Shown: in pieces, positions 1 to 8,370 of the stretch
How the letters are laid out: the number at the start of each line of letters is the position of its first letter
Numbering within the stretch: the first letter of the stretch is position 1
Position numbers and translations under genes: made by a program
NCBI RefSeq assembly: GCF_002198655.1
Contig: NZ_MWLN01000199.1
Coordinates: 62,001 to 126,000, forward strand
Length of the DNA stretch: 64,000 nt
From: Kineosporia sp. A_224
GTDB taxonomy: Bacteria > Actinomycetota > Actinomycetes > Actinomycetales > Kineosporiaceae
Reading direction: 5' to 3'
Notes under the pieces: model-generated
Told to the model about the DNA's origin: nothing
The model's input: only the letters and a program-made list of their open reading frames with translations
Database searches by the model: none

Positions 1-388
1 CCGGCGTCGCGATGAGTCCCTCGCCGTTGACGATCGCCGTGCCGGTGCCGACGACGACGTCGACGCCGTCGAGGGTGTCCGGGTTGCCGGCCCGGCCGAT
101 GGCGGCGACCCGGCCGTCGCGGATGCCGATGCTCGTCTTGCGGATGCCGAGCACCGGGTCGAGCAGGAGGCAGCCGGTGACGACGAGGTCGCACGACTGC
201 GACGGCGGCACGGCCTGCAGGTGCATCCCGTCGCGGGCGGTCTTGCCGTAGCCGATGAGCAGCTCGTCGCCGCGGCGGGCGTCGTCGACCGGGACCTCGA
301 CGACGAGGCCGGTGTCGCCGAGGCGCACCCGGTCCCCGGTCGTCGGGCCGTAGACGCTCGCGTACGTGGCGCGGTCCATGCCGGTCAC
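1..388 (-). CDS. ureC: Urease subunit alpha, N-terminal part (runs off window)
   Basis: Catalytic subunit of urease, which hydrolyses urea to ammonia and carbamate in the cytoplasm with a dinickel centre. Only the first 129 codons are present; the C-terminus lies beyond base 1. The visible N-terminus carries the family signature YGPTTGDRVRLGDT followed by the segment leading to GYGKTARDGM. The nickel ligands and carbamylated lysine lie further downstream and cannot be checked. The GTG at 388 overlaps the TGA of the upstream urease gamma-beta gene by four bases, indicating translational coupling; an in-frame ATG at 379 is an alternative start. It is the last visible gene of the permease-amidohydrolase-urease operon. 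Confidence 0.93.
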   Translation of the reverse strand, partial: MTGMDRATYASVYGPTTGDRVRLGDTGLVVEVPVDDARRGDELLIGYGKTARDGMHLQAVPPSQSCDLVVTGCLLLDPVLGIRKTSIGIRDGRVAAIGRAGNPDTLDGVDVVVGTGTAIVNGEGLIATP

Positions 389-1107
389 CGGCCCTCCCCG
401 TCGGAGTCGTCCGGGGCACCCGCGCCGAGGTAGCCGAACTCCCGGGCCCGTTCCAGGGCGGCCTCCCGGGCGCCGTCGGCGTCGAGCGGGCCGTCGACGA
501 GGCCGGCGAACCCGACGGCGACCCGGGCGCCGCCGATCGGCACGAGCGCCACGGTCGTCGGCGCGCCCGGGTCGAAGCGGACGGCGGACCCGGCCGGGAC
601 GTCGAGCCGGCGGCCGTACGCGGCGGCCCGGTCGAACCGCAGCCGTGGGTTGGCCTCGAAGAAGTGCCAGTGCGAGGTCACCGTGACCGGCAGCGTCGCG
701 GTGTTCGTCACCTCGACCTCCACGACGTCGCGACCTGCTGGGGGAGAGGCGGTCTCGTCGGCACCAGGCAGGACGGCGCCCGGGGCGCCGGCCCCGAGGT
801 GCCCGCCGCCGACCGGGTCCGGGACCACGACGAGCCGGGTGCTGTCGTCGAAGACCGCCTCGACCCGGACCTCGGTGACGACGTCCGCGACCCCCGGCAG
901 GACGTCGTCCGGCCCGAGCAGCGCCCGGGCGGCCTCGACCGCCTCGGCGAGCCGGAGCCCGTCGCGGGCCGCCTCGACGGCGGCGTCCGCGACGAGCGCG
1001 ACCGTCTCGGGCACGTTGAGCCGCAGGCCCCGCTCGCGCCGCCGCCGGGCCACGGCGGCGGCGCCCGCGAGCAGGAGCCGGTCGCGCTCGGCGGGGGTCA
1101 GCCGCAT
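385..1107 (-). CDS. ureAB: Fused urease gamma-beta subunit
   Basis: Non-catalytic urease subunits, here a single 240-residue chain. Residues 1 to about 100 match urease gamma (MRLTPAERDRLLL start, RGLRLNVPE, ARDG motifs). Residues from about 125 onward match urease beta (VTNTATLPVTVTSHWHFFEAN, RLDVPAGSAVRFDPG). The two are joined by a linker rich in Gly, Ala and Pro, as known for some actinobacterial and Helicobacter ureases. The ATG at 1107 has an AGGTGA-like ribosome site about 10 bases upstream. The 3' end overlaps ureC by four bases. The fusion should assemble with UreC as an (alpha, gamma-beta) trimer. No accessory genes (ureEFGD) are seen in the window; they may lie beyond base 1. Confidence 0.95.
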   Translation of the reverse strand: MRLTPAERDRLLLAGAAAVARRRRERGLRLNVPETVALVADAAVEAARDGLRLAEAVEAARALLGPDDVLPGVADVVTEVRVEAVFDDSTRLVVVPDPVGGGHLGAGAPGAVLPGADETASPPAGRDVVEVEVTNTATLPVTVTSHWHFFEANPRLRFDRAAAYGRRLDVPAGSAVRFDPGAPTTVALVPIGGARVAVGFAGLVDGPLDADGAREAALERAREFGYLGAGAPDDSDGEGR

Positions 1108-1143
1108 GTCACTCGGATCACCTGCACGCGGCCATGGTGCCCG

Positions 1144-2874
1144 TCACTGCCCGGTCGCCGCGTGGACGACGCGCCCGGCCGCGACGGTGAGCACCACGGA
1201 CGCGTCGGCGACCGGAACGTACCCGTTGCGCGAGAACGACTCCGCGAAGACGTCCGTGTCGAGCACCGCGAGGTCCGCGCGGGCGCCGACCTCGACCCGC
1301 CCCGCGTCGTCGTCGTGGTTGACGTACGCCGACCCCGCGGTGAACGCGTCGACGGCGACCTGCAGCGGCAGCTTCTCCGACGGCAGGAACGCCGGGACGT
1401 CGCGCGCCCACGACGCGGCCCGGTTCACCGCGACCTCGATCTGCTCGAGCGGGTCGGCGCTGCTCACCGACCAGTCGCTGCCCATCGCGAGGCGGGCGCC
1501 GGCGGCCCGGATGCTCTCGAACGGGTACTGGAAGCCGCCGCGGTCCGGGCCGAGGAACGGCATGGTCAGCTCGTCCATCTGCGCGTCGCTCTGCGCCCAG
1601 AGCGCCTGGCAGTTCGCGACCGCGCCGAGCGCCGCGAACCGCGGCACGTCGTCCGGGTGCACGACCTGGACGTGCGCGACGTGGTGGCGCCGGTCGCCGG
1701 CCCCGTTGGCGCGCAGCGCGGCCTCGACGGCGTCGAGGCTGTTGCGGACGGCGCGGTCGCCGATCGCGTGCATGTGCACCTGGAAGCCGTGCCGGTCGAG
1801 GGTGCTGACGGCCTCGACGAGCAGGTCGTGCTCGACGTACGCGAGCCCGTGGTTGCCGGTGTGCCCGCCGCAGCCGTCGCAGTAGGACTCGAGCAGCGCA
1901 CCGGTGTAGTTCTCCAGCACGCCGTCCGTCATGATCTTGACCGTCGTCGGGTGGAAGCCGGGCACCGGGGCACCGGCCTTCGCGGCGACGTCCAGGGCGT
2001 GCTCGCGCTGGGCGAGCAGGTCGTCGACCTGCTCCAGACCGCGGTGCCGGTCCCACCACAGCGACCCGACGACGCGGCCGGTGAGCCGGCCGTCGGCGGC
2101 GACGGTCTCGTAGGCCCGCAGGGTCGCGGGGGTGACCCAGGCGTCCTGCCAGCCCGTGATGCCGAGCGAGTGCAGGTGCCGCTGCCCCTCGAGGACGGAT
2201 GCCACCCACTCCTCGTGGCTCGGCACCGGGACGACGGTGTCGTTGAACGTGTACGCCGCGCCCTCGTGGAGGGTCCCGGTGGGGGAGCCGTCCGGGTCGC
2301 GCTCGATCCGGCCGTCGGACGGGTCGGGCGTGGCGGCCGTGATGCCGCCCACCTCGAGCGCGCGGGAGTTGACCCAGGCGCCGTGGACGTCCCGGTTGAA
2401 GAGGAACACCGGCCGGTCCGGGACGACGGCGTCGAGGTCCTCCTTGCGGGGTGTCCCGCCGGGGAAGAACTCCATCGCCCAGCCGCCGCCGAGGATCCAC
2501 GGCTCGTCCGGGTTGGCCGCCGCGTACGCCGCGATCGCGTCGAGGTAGGCCTGCTTGCCGTGCAGGTCGTTGAGCCACACCCGCAGCCGGTTGCGGCCGG
2601 CGAACGGCGCGTGCACGTGGCTGTCCTGGAAGCCCGGCAGGACGAGCCCGCCGGCCGCGTCGACCACCCGGGTCGCGGGGCCGACGAGGTCGCGGACGGC
2701 GTCCGCGGCACCGACGAAGACGATGCGGTCGCCGCGGACGGCGACGGCGTCGGCAGGCGGGGCGGCGCCGGGGCCGCCCCCGGCGCGCGGGTGCACCCGC
2801 GCGCCGGTGACGACGAGGTCGGCCGGACCTGTGGACGTCGTGCTGCTGGTCGGGGAGGTCGGCTCAGTGGGCAC
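1144..2874 (-). CDS. YtcJ-like metal-dependent amidohydrolase (amidohydrolase 3 family)
   Basis: A 576-residue enzyme of the amidohydrolase superfamily. It has the usual beta-sandwich N-terminus (ADLVVTGARVHP, DRIVFVGA), the first metal-binding motif GFQDSHVH near residue 80, the later MHAIGDRAV region with a metal-binding His, and GSDWSVSSADP near the C-terminus carrying the catalytic Asp. Family members hydrolyse C-N bonds in diverse amides; the substrate is not readable from sequence. The GTG start at 2874 lies inside the end of the permease gene, with a GAGGAGGGG ribosome site about eight bases upstream. Its place between an NCS1 nucleobase-type permease and urease suggests that it opens an imported nitrogen compound ahead of urea release; that is inference. 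Confidence 0.88.
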   Translation of the reverse strand: MPTEPTSPTSSTTSTGPADLVVTGARVHPRAGGGPGAAPPADAVAVRGDRIVFVGAADAVRDLVGPATRVVDAAGGLVLPGFQDSHVHAPFAGRNRLRVWLNDLHGKQAYLDAIAAYAAANPDEPWILGGGWAMEFFPGGTPRKEDLDAVVPDRPVFLFNRDVHGAWVNSRALEVGGITAATPDPSDGRIERDPDGSPTGTLHEGAAYTFNDTVVPVPSHEEWVASVLEGQRHLHSLGITGWQDAWVTPATLRAYETVAADGRLTGRVVGSLWWDRHRGLEQVDDLLAQREHALDVAAKAGAPVPGFHPTTVKIMTDGVLENYTGALLESYCDGCGGHTGNHGLAYVEHDLLVEAVSTLDRHGFQVHMHAIGDRAVRNSLDAVEAALRANGAGDRRHHVAHVQVVHPDDVPRFAALGAVANCQALWAQSDAQMDELTMPFLGPDRGGFQYPFESIRAAGARLAMGSDWSVSSADPLEQIEVAVNRAASWARDVPAFLPSEKLPLQVAVDAFTAGSAYVNHDDDAGRVEVGARADLAVLDTDVFAESFSRNGYVPVADASVVLTVAAGRVVHAATGQ

Positions 2875-4330
2875 CGGGCAGGATCCCCTCCTCCTCGACG
2901 AGCCGGCGCTCGGCGGCCAGGTCGAGGTCGCGGCACAGGAACATGTAGAGCAGACCGGCGACCGGCAGGCCGATGAAGATCGAGTAGTCGACCGCGCCGA
3001 GCGCCGTCGCGGCGAAGCCCGTGTACGGCGCCGTCACCATGAACGGTGCCATGATGATCAGCGTCACGAGGTAGGCGACGTTGCCGCGCCAGCCCCACCG
3101 GCCGTAGATGCCGTCGGCCTTGAAGATCTCGGCGATGACGTAGTTGCCCTTGCGCACGAAGAAGTAGTCGACGAGGTTGATCGCCGTCCACGGCGTGAAG
3201 AGGTACGCGAGGAAGATGAGGACGTTGCCGTAGAAGGTGTTGAAGCGCTCGATGCCCACGAACTGGGCGATGCCCCACACCATGACGAACATGACGGCGA
3301 TGCCGATCGCGCGCACCCGGACCGTCGGCTTGACCGGCACGAACGAGTCCCGGATCGAGATCATCGACATCATGCCGCCGTACTGGTTGATCGCCATGAC
3401 GGACAGCAGCCCGAGCAGCAGGCCGAGGACAGCGACGAAGCCGAACCCGTTGAACAGCCGGTCGCCGGCGCCCCGGAACGCGAGCACGGGGTCGGACTCG
3501 TCCGGGGACGCGGCGGACATGACGGCGCCGAGCACGAAGACCCAGATGCCCGACAGGCCGCTCGCGAGGTAGGTCCACCAGAACGTCGACCGGACGCCCA
3601 CGTTCGCCGGCAGGTAGCGGGAGTAGTCCGAGACGTACGGCGCCCAGCCGAGCTGGAAGCCGGCGACGATGACGAAGACGGTCATGAACGGCGCGAGCTT
3701 GAACTCGCCGAACGAGAACGCGCCCGCGGCAAGGTTGGAGTCGCTGAACGCCGCGACGGACAGCACCACCATGATCGCCATGAGTGGCCAGTTGAGCCAG
3801 CGGTTGACCCGGTGGATCCAGTGGTAGCCGTAGAGGGCGATGAGGGCGGCGATGCCGGCGGCGATGAAGTAGCCGAGCTCGGTCGGGACCTTGACGAGCG
3901 AGTTGAACGCCGCACCGGACAGGAGCGCGTCGCTCGTGTTGTAGGCGACGTAGTTGACGAGTGCGAAGATCCACACGGTGACGGCGGCGCCGACGTAGCC
4001 GAACTGCGGCCGGGACTGGACGAGCTGCGGGAGCCCGAGCTGCGGGCCCTGCGCCGAGTGGAACGCCATGAAGAACGTGCCGAAGAGCGAGCCGATGACC
4101 GTCGCCACGACGGTCCACATCAGCCCGGCGCCGATGCTCAGGGCGGTGACCCCGGTGGCCATCGCGGTGAGGTTGATGTTGCTCACGAACCACAGCGGGC
4201 CCAGGTGCGACACCTTGCCGTGCCGCTCGGAGCTGGGGACGTAGTCGATGGACCGGGACTCGAGCCCGATCGGCTGGACGGCCTCGGCCTGCGGCTCGAG
4301 GTCGTGCGGGGAGGGGGAGTGCGTCGTCAC
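2864..4330 (-). CDS. NCS1 family purine/pyrimidine/allantoin-type permease
   Basis: Integral membrane symporter of the nucleobase-cation-symport-1 family, 488 residues, about 12 hydrophobic helices. The N-terminus has the typical HGKVSHLGPLWFVSNINLTA motif of cytosine, purine, allantoin and related permeases. The start is placed at GTG 4330 because GGAGG lies six bases upstream; the frame remains open to 4414 but that stretch overlaps the divergent regulator promoter. It is first in a leftward operon with the amidohydrolase (11-base overlap) and urease. Substrate is unknown; the operon suggests a nitrogen-rich heterocycle or ureide. A TTGACT hexamer on this strand within the operator at 4406-4428 could be its -35 box, so TetR binding would block it. 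Confidence 0.9.
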   Translation of the reverse strand: MTTHSPSPHDLEPQAEAVQPIGLESRSIDYVPSSERHGKVSHLGPLWFVSNINLTAMATGVTALSIGAGLMWTVVATVIGSLFGTFFMAFHSAQGPQLGLPQLVQSRPQFGYVGAAVTVWIFALVNYVAYNTSDALLSGAAFNSLVKVPTELGYFIAAGIAALIALYGYHWIHRVNRWLNWPLMAIMVVLSVAAFSDSNLAAGAFSFGEFKLAPFMTVFVIVAGFQLGWAPYVSDYSRYLPANVGVRSTFWWTYLASGLSGIWVFVLGAVMSAASPDESDPVLAFRGAGDRLFNGFGFVAVLGLLLGLLSVMAINQYGGMMSMISIRDSFVPVKPTVRVRAIGIAVMFVMVWGIAQFVGIERFNTFYGNVLIFLAYLFTPWTAINLVDYFFVRKGNYVIAEIFKADGIYGRWGWRGNVAYLVTLIIMAPFMVTAPYTGFAATALGAVDYSIFIGLPVAGLLYMFLCRDLDLAAERRLVEEEGILPGAH

Positions 4331-4405
4331 GGGAGGCCTCCGGGCGTGAACGGTGGGATGGAACGCTGGAGGAGCTGTGATCGAGAGTGTGAGGCTGGTC
4401 ACGGA

Positions 4406-4428
4406 CATAGTCAATGGTTCAGACTATG
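4406..4428. promoter_or_regulatory. Inverted-repeat operator between NCS1 permease and tetR
   Basis: Perfect 7-base arms CATAGTC and GACTATG separated by 9 bases lie in the divergent promoter region, 24 bases before the tetR start and 75 before the permease start. Size and placement fit a TetR-family operator that controls both directions. This is inferred from symmetry and position only. Confidence 0.6.
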
Positions 4429-4452
4429 GAGATCGGAGACGAGGGGGGACGC

Positions 4453-5163
4453 ATGGCGAAGACGGAGCCGGGCGCCGCGACGGGTGCTCGCACGCGCCGG
4501 CCGCGCAACAGCCTCAACCCGGACGCGATCGTCGAGGCCGCCGTCCGGGTCACCGACCGGGACGGTATCGGCGCGCTGACGTTCGAGGCGCTCGGCCGTG
4601 AGCTGGGGTCGCACCCGACCGCCATCTACCGGCACTTCCGCGACAAGGACGAGCTCGTCCGCGCGCTCGTCGACCGGATCAACGCCGAGGCGCAGCTCGA
4701 CGGGCTGCCGCAGACCGACGACTGGCAGGCCGACCTGCGCCGGATCGCGGCGGCGATCCACCGGGCCTTCCTCGCGCACCCGGCCGTCGCCCAGCTGCTG
4801 CCGGCCCGGACGGCGGCCCGCGAGCACGAGTTCGTCACCGTCGAGTACATCGTGTCGTGCATGCGCCGGGCCGGGCTGCCGGACGACGAGGCCGCCGCCT
4901 GCTACCGCGTCTTCGCCGACTTCGTGCTCGCCTACGCCGGGATGGACGCCGCCCTCGCCGCGCTCGCACCGTCGACCCGCGAGGCAGAGCTGCTCACCTG
5001 GGACGTCGACTACCGGCGGCTGCCGCCCGAGCGGTTCCCGCACGCGGCGGCGACCGCCGAGCACTTCCCGCGCCTGGACGACCCGCGCAACTTCGCGCTC
5101 GCCGTCGACCTCATGATCGAGGCGGTCGCGGCCCGGGCTACGGCGCGGCGCGCCGGACGGTGA
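4453..5163 (+). CDS. TetR family transcriptional regulator
   Basis: A 236-residue DNA-binding regulator. Residues 18-65 form the helix-turn-helix (NPDAIVEAAVRVTDRDGIGALTFEALGRELG split across helices, then HPTAIYRHFRDKDEL). The C-terminal region is a helical ligand-binding and dimerisation domain of the type seen in TetR_C proteins. The ATG at 4453 is chosen because it follows GAGGGGGGAC; an ATG-like codon at 4414 would start inside the operator. It is transcribed divergently from the permease-urease operon and probably represses it until a substrate-related ligand binds. Its 3' end overlaps the convergent osmC gene by 26 bases. Confidence 0.9.
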   Translation: MAKTEPGAATGARTRRPRNSLNPDAIVEAAVRVTDRDGIGALTFEALGRELGSHPTAIYRHFRDKDELVRALVDRINAEAQLDGLPQTDDWQADLRRIAAAIHRAFLAHPAVAQLLPARTAAREHEFVTVEYIVSCMRRAGLPDDEAAACYRVFADFVLAYAGMDAALAALAPSTREAELLTWDVDYRRLPPERFPHAAATAEHFPRLDDPRNFALAVDLMIEAVAARATARRAGR

Positions 5164-5680
5164 GCGTCATCGGCTCGCGCAGGCTCTGCCCGACGACGCA
5201 GTAGCGCTCGGCGACCTTCGCGAGCCGCTCCAGGGCGGCGTCGTCCGCGTCGGTGTCGAGCTCGGCGACGACGGCGACGTCCCGGACGCCCACCGGCACC
5301 GCGCGGTCGACGCCGAGGGTGCCGCGGGCATCGAAGGCCGCGGACGCCGTGAGGGTCGCGGACCGGACGTCGAGGCTCATCGCCGTCGCCACGCTGCGCA
5401 GGGTGACACCGGCGCATGCGAGCAGGGCCTGCAGGAGCATGTCGCCCGAGCAGGCGTCGGAGCCGTCGCCCCCGGTCGTCTCGTGGAGGCCGGCGCGGAC
5501 CGGCCCGGCGAAGGTGTCGACGGTGCACGTGACGCCCGGGTCCGCGAAGGTCGCCCGGGCCGACAGTGCGCCCAGGGCGGCGTCCGGGTGCTCGCGGTAG
5601 CGCTCCTTGAGCGGGGCCTGCGCGGCCCGCAGCGCGTCGGCGTCGTCGATGCGGCGGCCCACGGGGAAGGGTGTCGGCAC
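5138..5680 (-). CDS. OsmC family protein
   Basis: A 180-residue OsmC/Ohr-fold protein. Members reduce organic hydroperoxides through two cysteines or have unknown function. Here one Cys sits in the DACSGDMLLQALLACAG segment, where the family usually has its first catalytic cysteine at the start of the central helix, and another in the AERYCVVGQSL segment near the C-terminus, matching the second family cysteine. The GTG at 5680 has GAGGAG six bases upstream; the frame stays open further 5' but without a comparable ribosome site. It faces tetR and may be unrelated to the urease operon. Confidence 0.85.
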   Translation of the reverse strand: MPTPFPVGRRIDDADALRAAQAPLKERYREHPDAALGALSARATFADPGVTCTVDTFAGPVRAGLHETTGGDGSDACSGDMLLQALLACAGVTLRSVATAMSLDVRSATLTASAAFDARGTLGVDRAVPVGVRDVAVVAELDTDADDAALERLAKVAERYCVVGQSLREPMTLTVRRAAP

Positions 5681-5777
5681 GGTCGGCTCCTCACGTCGGC
5701 GGGCGGCCCGGGCATCGTCGCACCCGCGGCAGGACGGCGCCCGCGGGGCTGTCGGGGCACCGTGCTTGACTGCCACG

Positions 5778-6524
5778 GTGCGCCTGATCTTCGTCCGACA
5801 CGGCCAGTCGTCCAACAACGCCGCCTACGCGGCGTCCGCCGACGGGGCGGCCGACACCGCCGCGGGGAAGGCCGCGGAGCGGGACGAGCACTCCGGCTGG
5901 GCGTACCCGGGGCGGGTGCCGGACCCGCCGCTCACCGCCCTCGGGCTGCGGCAGGCCGAGGCGCTCGGCGGGGCACTGCGGCTCGGCCGGGCCCCGTTCC
6001 GGCCGACGCACCTCTACTCGAGCCTGACGACCCGGGCCGCGCAGACCGCCCGCCCGCTCGCCGAGGCGGTCGGGCTGCCCGTCGTCCTGCGGCCGGACCT
6101 CTACGAGGTCGGCGGCATCCACCACTACGACCCCGCGACGCGCACCCGGCAGCCCCGCGAGGGGGCGACCCTCGCGGCGCTGCAGGCGGTCTGCCCGCCG
6201 GCCGTGCCCGGGCCGGGGGTCGACCCGGTCGCGTCGTGGGCGGGCGGGTTCGAGGCGGACGACGCGCTGGCGCTGCCCCGGGCGCGCACGCTGCTGGCCG
6301 ACCTGCGGGCCGCGCACGGCCCGGACGACGTCGTCACCCTCGTGACCCACCAGTACTTCAGCCAGTTCCTCATCGCCGTGCTCATCGGCCTGGAGAGCCC
6401 GCCGTGGCAGCGGTTCCGGGTCGACAACACCGCGCACGTCGCCGTCCGGCTCGAGGGCGGCGCGGTGTCGGTCGACTGGGTCAACCGCGGCGACCACCTC
6501 GCGGCGGCGGACGTCACGAACTGA
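5778..6524 (+). CDS. Histidine phosphatase family protein (phosphoglycerate mutase-like)
   Basis: A 248-residue enzyme of the histidine phosphatase superfamily. The catalytic RHG motif occurs right after the start (LIFVRHGQSSNNA), followed by TRAAQTARPLAEA, which contributes the second active-site arginine, an ExGG-like segment (YEVGGIHHYDP) and the second histidine in LVTHQYFSQF. Substrate is unknown; members range from sugar-phosphate mutases to broad phosphatases. GTG 5778 is used because the conserved strand begins three codons later; there is no strong ribosome site. It is convergent with the following leftward gene. Confidence 0.85.
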   Translation: MRLIFVRHGQSSNNAAYAASADGAADTAAGKAAERDEHSGWAYPGRVPDPPLTALGLRQAEALGGALRLGRAPFRPTHLYSSLTTRAAQTARPLAEAVGLPVVLRPDLYEVGGIHHYDPATRTRQPREGATLAALQAVCPPAVPGPGVDPVASWAGGFEADDALALPRARTLLADLRAAHGPDDVVTLVTHQYFSQFLIAVLIGLESPPWQRFRVDNTAHVAVRLEGGAVSVDWVNRGDHLAAADVTN

Positions 6525-6545
6525 GCCGGCCGGCGCCCTCGCGGC

Positions 6546-7484
6546 TCAGCGCCCGGAGAGCACCCCGAACCGGGAGAAGGCCTGGCCGGTCCGGGCGACG
6601 GCGCGGGCCGCCGCCTGGAGCGCGCCCCCGCCCGGCAGCGACTGGACGGCGTCGAGCGCGGGCACGACCGCGAGCAGGCCGGGCACGTCGCGCAGCCGCA
6701 GCCGGCGGTTGAGCAGCATCGGGACCGGTTGCCGGCGCCCGCTCGCGGCGTCGAGGACGTCGGCCGCCGTGCCCTCGACGGTCGGCCACCCGGTGTCGGC
6801 GAGGCCGCTGCCCCCGAGCCGGACCGTCGTCCAGCTGCCCTCGGCGTCCGTGGCCGTCGCCCACGCGGTGTCCGGGGTCCGCACGAGGAAGGTGACCTCG
6901 AGGCCCTGTCGGGCGGCGAGGCCCGCGGTCACGTCGACGAGGGCGCCGATCGCGGCGTCGGTGAGCGGCGGCGGCACGTCGCCCGGCGGCGCGACGTCGA
7001 GGACGCCCACCGCGAGGTCGTACGTCGCGGCCGCGAGCACGCACGTCAGCGGGAGCGGCCCGACGGCGGACTCGGTCGCCTCGCGGCCGAGCGTCACGGC
7101 GTCGCCGGAGCGCAGGAAGCCCGAGACGACGTCGCCGGCACGGCGGAGCGCCGCGGCCACCTCGGTGTTGTCGGCGTCGTGGTGCGCGGCGACGACGAGC
7201 GCGGACCGGCCGTCCGCGTCGTCCACCTCGTGGACCCGGTCGGCCCGGACGTCGGCGACGAGCGAGACGAACCGCCGGTGCTCCTCCCACGACCCCAGCG
7301 GGACGAGCACCTCCCGGACCGTGCGGCCGGTGAGCCGGGACGGCAGGTCGAGCGGGAGCTGCTCGGCGACCTCGGCGGCGGCGGACCAGGCTCTCCCGAG
7401 CAGGTCGGCGACGTCGTCCGGGTCGGCCGTCGCGAGGCCGCGGTCGCCGACGTCGGGAAGCAGCGGGGGGCGTGTGCCTGACAC
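6546..7484 (-). CDS. Maleylpyruvate isomerase-like (DinB-fold) protein
   Basis: A 312-residue protein resembling the actinobacterial mycothiol-dependent maleylpyruvate isomerase/DinB-like family: an N-terminal helical bundle ([35 protein letters not shown]) and a C-terminal part with an SCP2-like strand pattern ending near [18 protein letters not shown]. In that family a helical bundle binds a metal and mycothiol; clear metal ligands are not obvious here, though an HH pair occurs in [10 protein letters not shown]. The GTG at 7484 gives the compact start; the frame is open to 7526. It is divergent from ahpE, so the two may share regulation. The family assignment is moderate. Confidence 0.55.
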   Translation of the reverse strand: MSGTRPPLLPDVGDRGLATADPDDVADLLGRAWSAAAEVAEQLPLDLPSRLTGRTVREVLVPLGSWEEHRRFVSLVADVRADRVHEVDDADGRSALVVAAHHDADNTEVAAALRRAGDVVSGFLRSGDAVTLGREATESAVGPLPLTCVLAAATYDLAVGVLDVAPPGDVPPPLTDAAIGALVDVTAGLAARQGLEVTFLVRTPDTAWATATDAEGSWTTVRLGGSGLADTGWPTVEGTAADVLDAASGRRQPVPMLLNRRLRLRDVPGLLAVVPALDAVQSLPGGGALQAAARAVARTGQAFSRFGVLSGR

Positions 7485-7580
7485 ACTGGCATCCTGCCGT
7501 GTCCGGGCACCCGCCCGTGCACGCACCCGTCACCGGACGCCGCCGCGCGGCGTCCGTCCGCGTCCACAGGAAGGTCAGGT

Positions 7581-8045
7581 ATGGCCCTCGAGGTCGGAAC
7601 CCCGGCGCCGGACTTCGCGCTGCCGGACCAGAACGGCGAGACCGTCAGGCTCTCGGACTTCCGCGGCGAGTCGAACGTCGTCCTCGTCTTCTACCCCTTC
7701 GCGTTCTCCGGCATCTGCACCGGTGAGCTGTGCGAGATCCGCGACAACATCTCGGTCTTCGCCGACGAGGACGTCCAGGTCATCGGCGTCTCGTGCGACC
7801 CCAAGTGGAGCCTCAAGGCGTTCGCGGAGGCGGAGAAGTACGACTTCCCGCTGCTGTCGGACTTCTGGCCGCACGGCGCCGTCGCCCAGCAGTACGGCGT
7901 CTTCAACGACCAGATCGGGTTCTCGATCCGGGGCTCGTTCCTCGTCGACACCGAGGGCACGCTGCGCTGGCAGGTCGTCAACGGCCCCGGCGAGGCCCGG
8001 CCGCTGTCGGCCTACCAGGAGGCGCTCGCGGCCCTCAAGGCCTGA
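7581..8045 (+). CDS. ahpE: AhpE-like peroxiredoxin
   Basis: A 154-residue peroxiredoxin that reduces peroxides and peroxynitrite using a reactive cysteine. It closely matches the mycobacterial AhpE pattern ([48 protein letters not shown]). The peroxidatic cysteine is C46. A second cysteine, C51, stands five residues later, the spacing used by E. coli Bcp for its resolving cysteine; whether it resolves here is untested. The ATG at 7581 follows AGGAAGGTC. It sits between a divergent isomerase-like gene and a tRNA. Confidence 0.93.
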   Translation: MALEVGTPAPDFALPDQNGETVRLSDFRGESNVVLVFYPFAFSGICTGELCEIRDNISVFADEDVQVIGVSCDPKWSLKAFAEAEKYDFPLLSDFWPHGAVAQQYGVFNDQIGFSIRGSFLVDTEGTLRWQVVNGPGEARPLSAYQEALAALKA

Positions 8046-8090
8046 GCATCTCGTCTAGCCTTCCTTCTCCACGGATCCACCACGTTCCAC

Positions 8091-8127
8091 CGGGCGGGGG
8101 CCTGGTCCCGGACCAGGTCCCCGCCCG
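8091..8127 (+). terminator. Long GC-rich hairpin between ahpE and tRNA-Val
   Basis: Two 18-base arms (starting CGGGCGGGGGCC and ending GTCCCCGCCCG) pair with a single G-T wobble and almost no loop. It starts 46 bases after the ahpE stop and ends five bases before the tRNA. There is no T run, so it may be a rho-independent-like terminator of the U-less actinobacterial kind or an RNA processing signal ahead of the tRNA. Confidence 0.55.
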
Positions 8128-8131
8128 AGCA

Positions 8132-8204
8132 GGGCCTGTAGCTCAGCTGGTAGAGCACCGCGCTTACACCGCGGACGTCGTCGGTTCGAACCCGGCCGGG
8201 CCCA
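8132..8204 (+). tRNA. tRNA-Val (anticodon TAC)
   Basis: A full cloverleaf is visible: 7-bp acceptor stem (GGGCCTG with CGGGCCC, one G-T), D arm GCTC/GAGC, 5-bp anticodon stem CCGCG/CGCGG, loop CTTACAC with anticodon TAC at 8165-8167, 5-base variable loop and a TTCGAAC T loop. The discriminator is A at 8204. The genome continues CCG, so the CCA end is not fully encoded and must be added by tRNA nucleotidyltransferase. Confidence 0.97.
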
Positions 8205-8209
8205 CCGCC

Positions 8210-8231
8210 GGTCACCTCCGCGGGGGTGATC
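8210..8231 (+). terminator. Possible terminator hairpin after tRNA-Val
   Basis: GGTCACCT and GGGTGATC can pair over eight bases with two G-T wobbles and a 6-base loop, starting five bases after the tRNA. It is followed by ACAAAA rather than T residues, so this is only a weak terminator candidate. Confidence 0.35.
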
Positions 8232-8370
8232 ACAAAATGACCACAATCGGGGCAAGACGGTGACGTTCGGTCACTCGCCACGCGATCTTGACTCCAATTC
8301 GTAACGGCTTGGTTGCAGCGTGTGGGCAAAAAGCCTCCGGTTGGGGTCCGGCGTGGGTAGGGTGCGGCGC

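Noticed and set aside
1929-4193. 754-codon open frame over the permease and amidohydrolase
   Set aside because: Low-complexity Arg/Pro/Thr translation in another frame of two clear genes.
5607-5777. N-terminal extension of the histidine phosphatase
   Set aside because: It overlaps the osmC start region and adds Ala/Arg-rich sequence before a conserved catalytic start.
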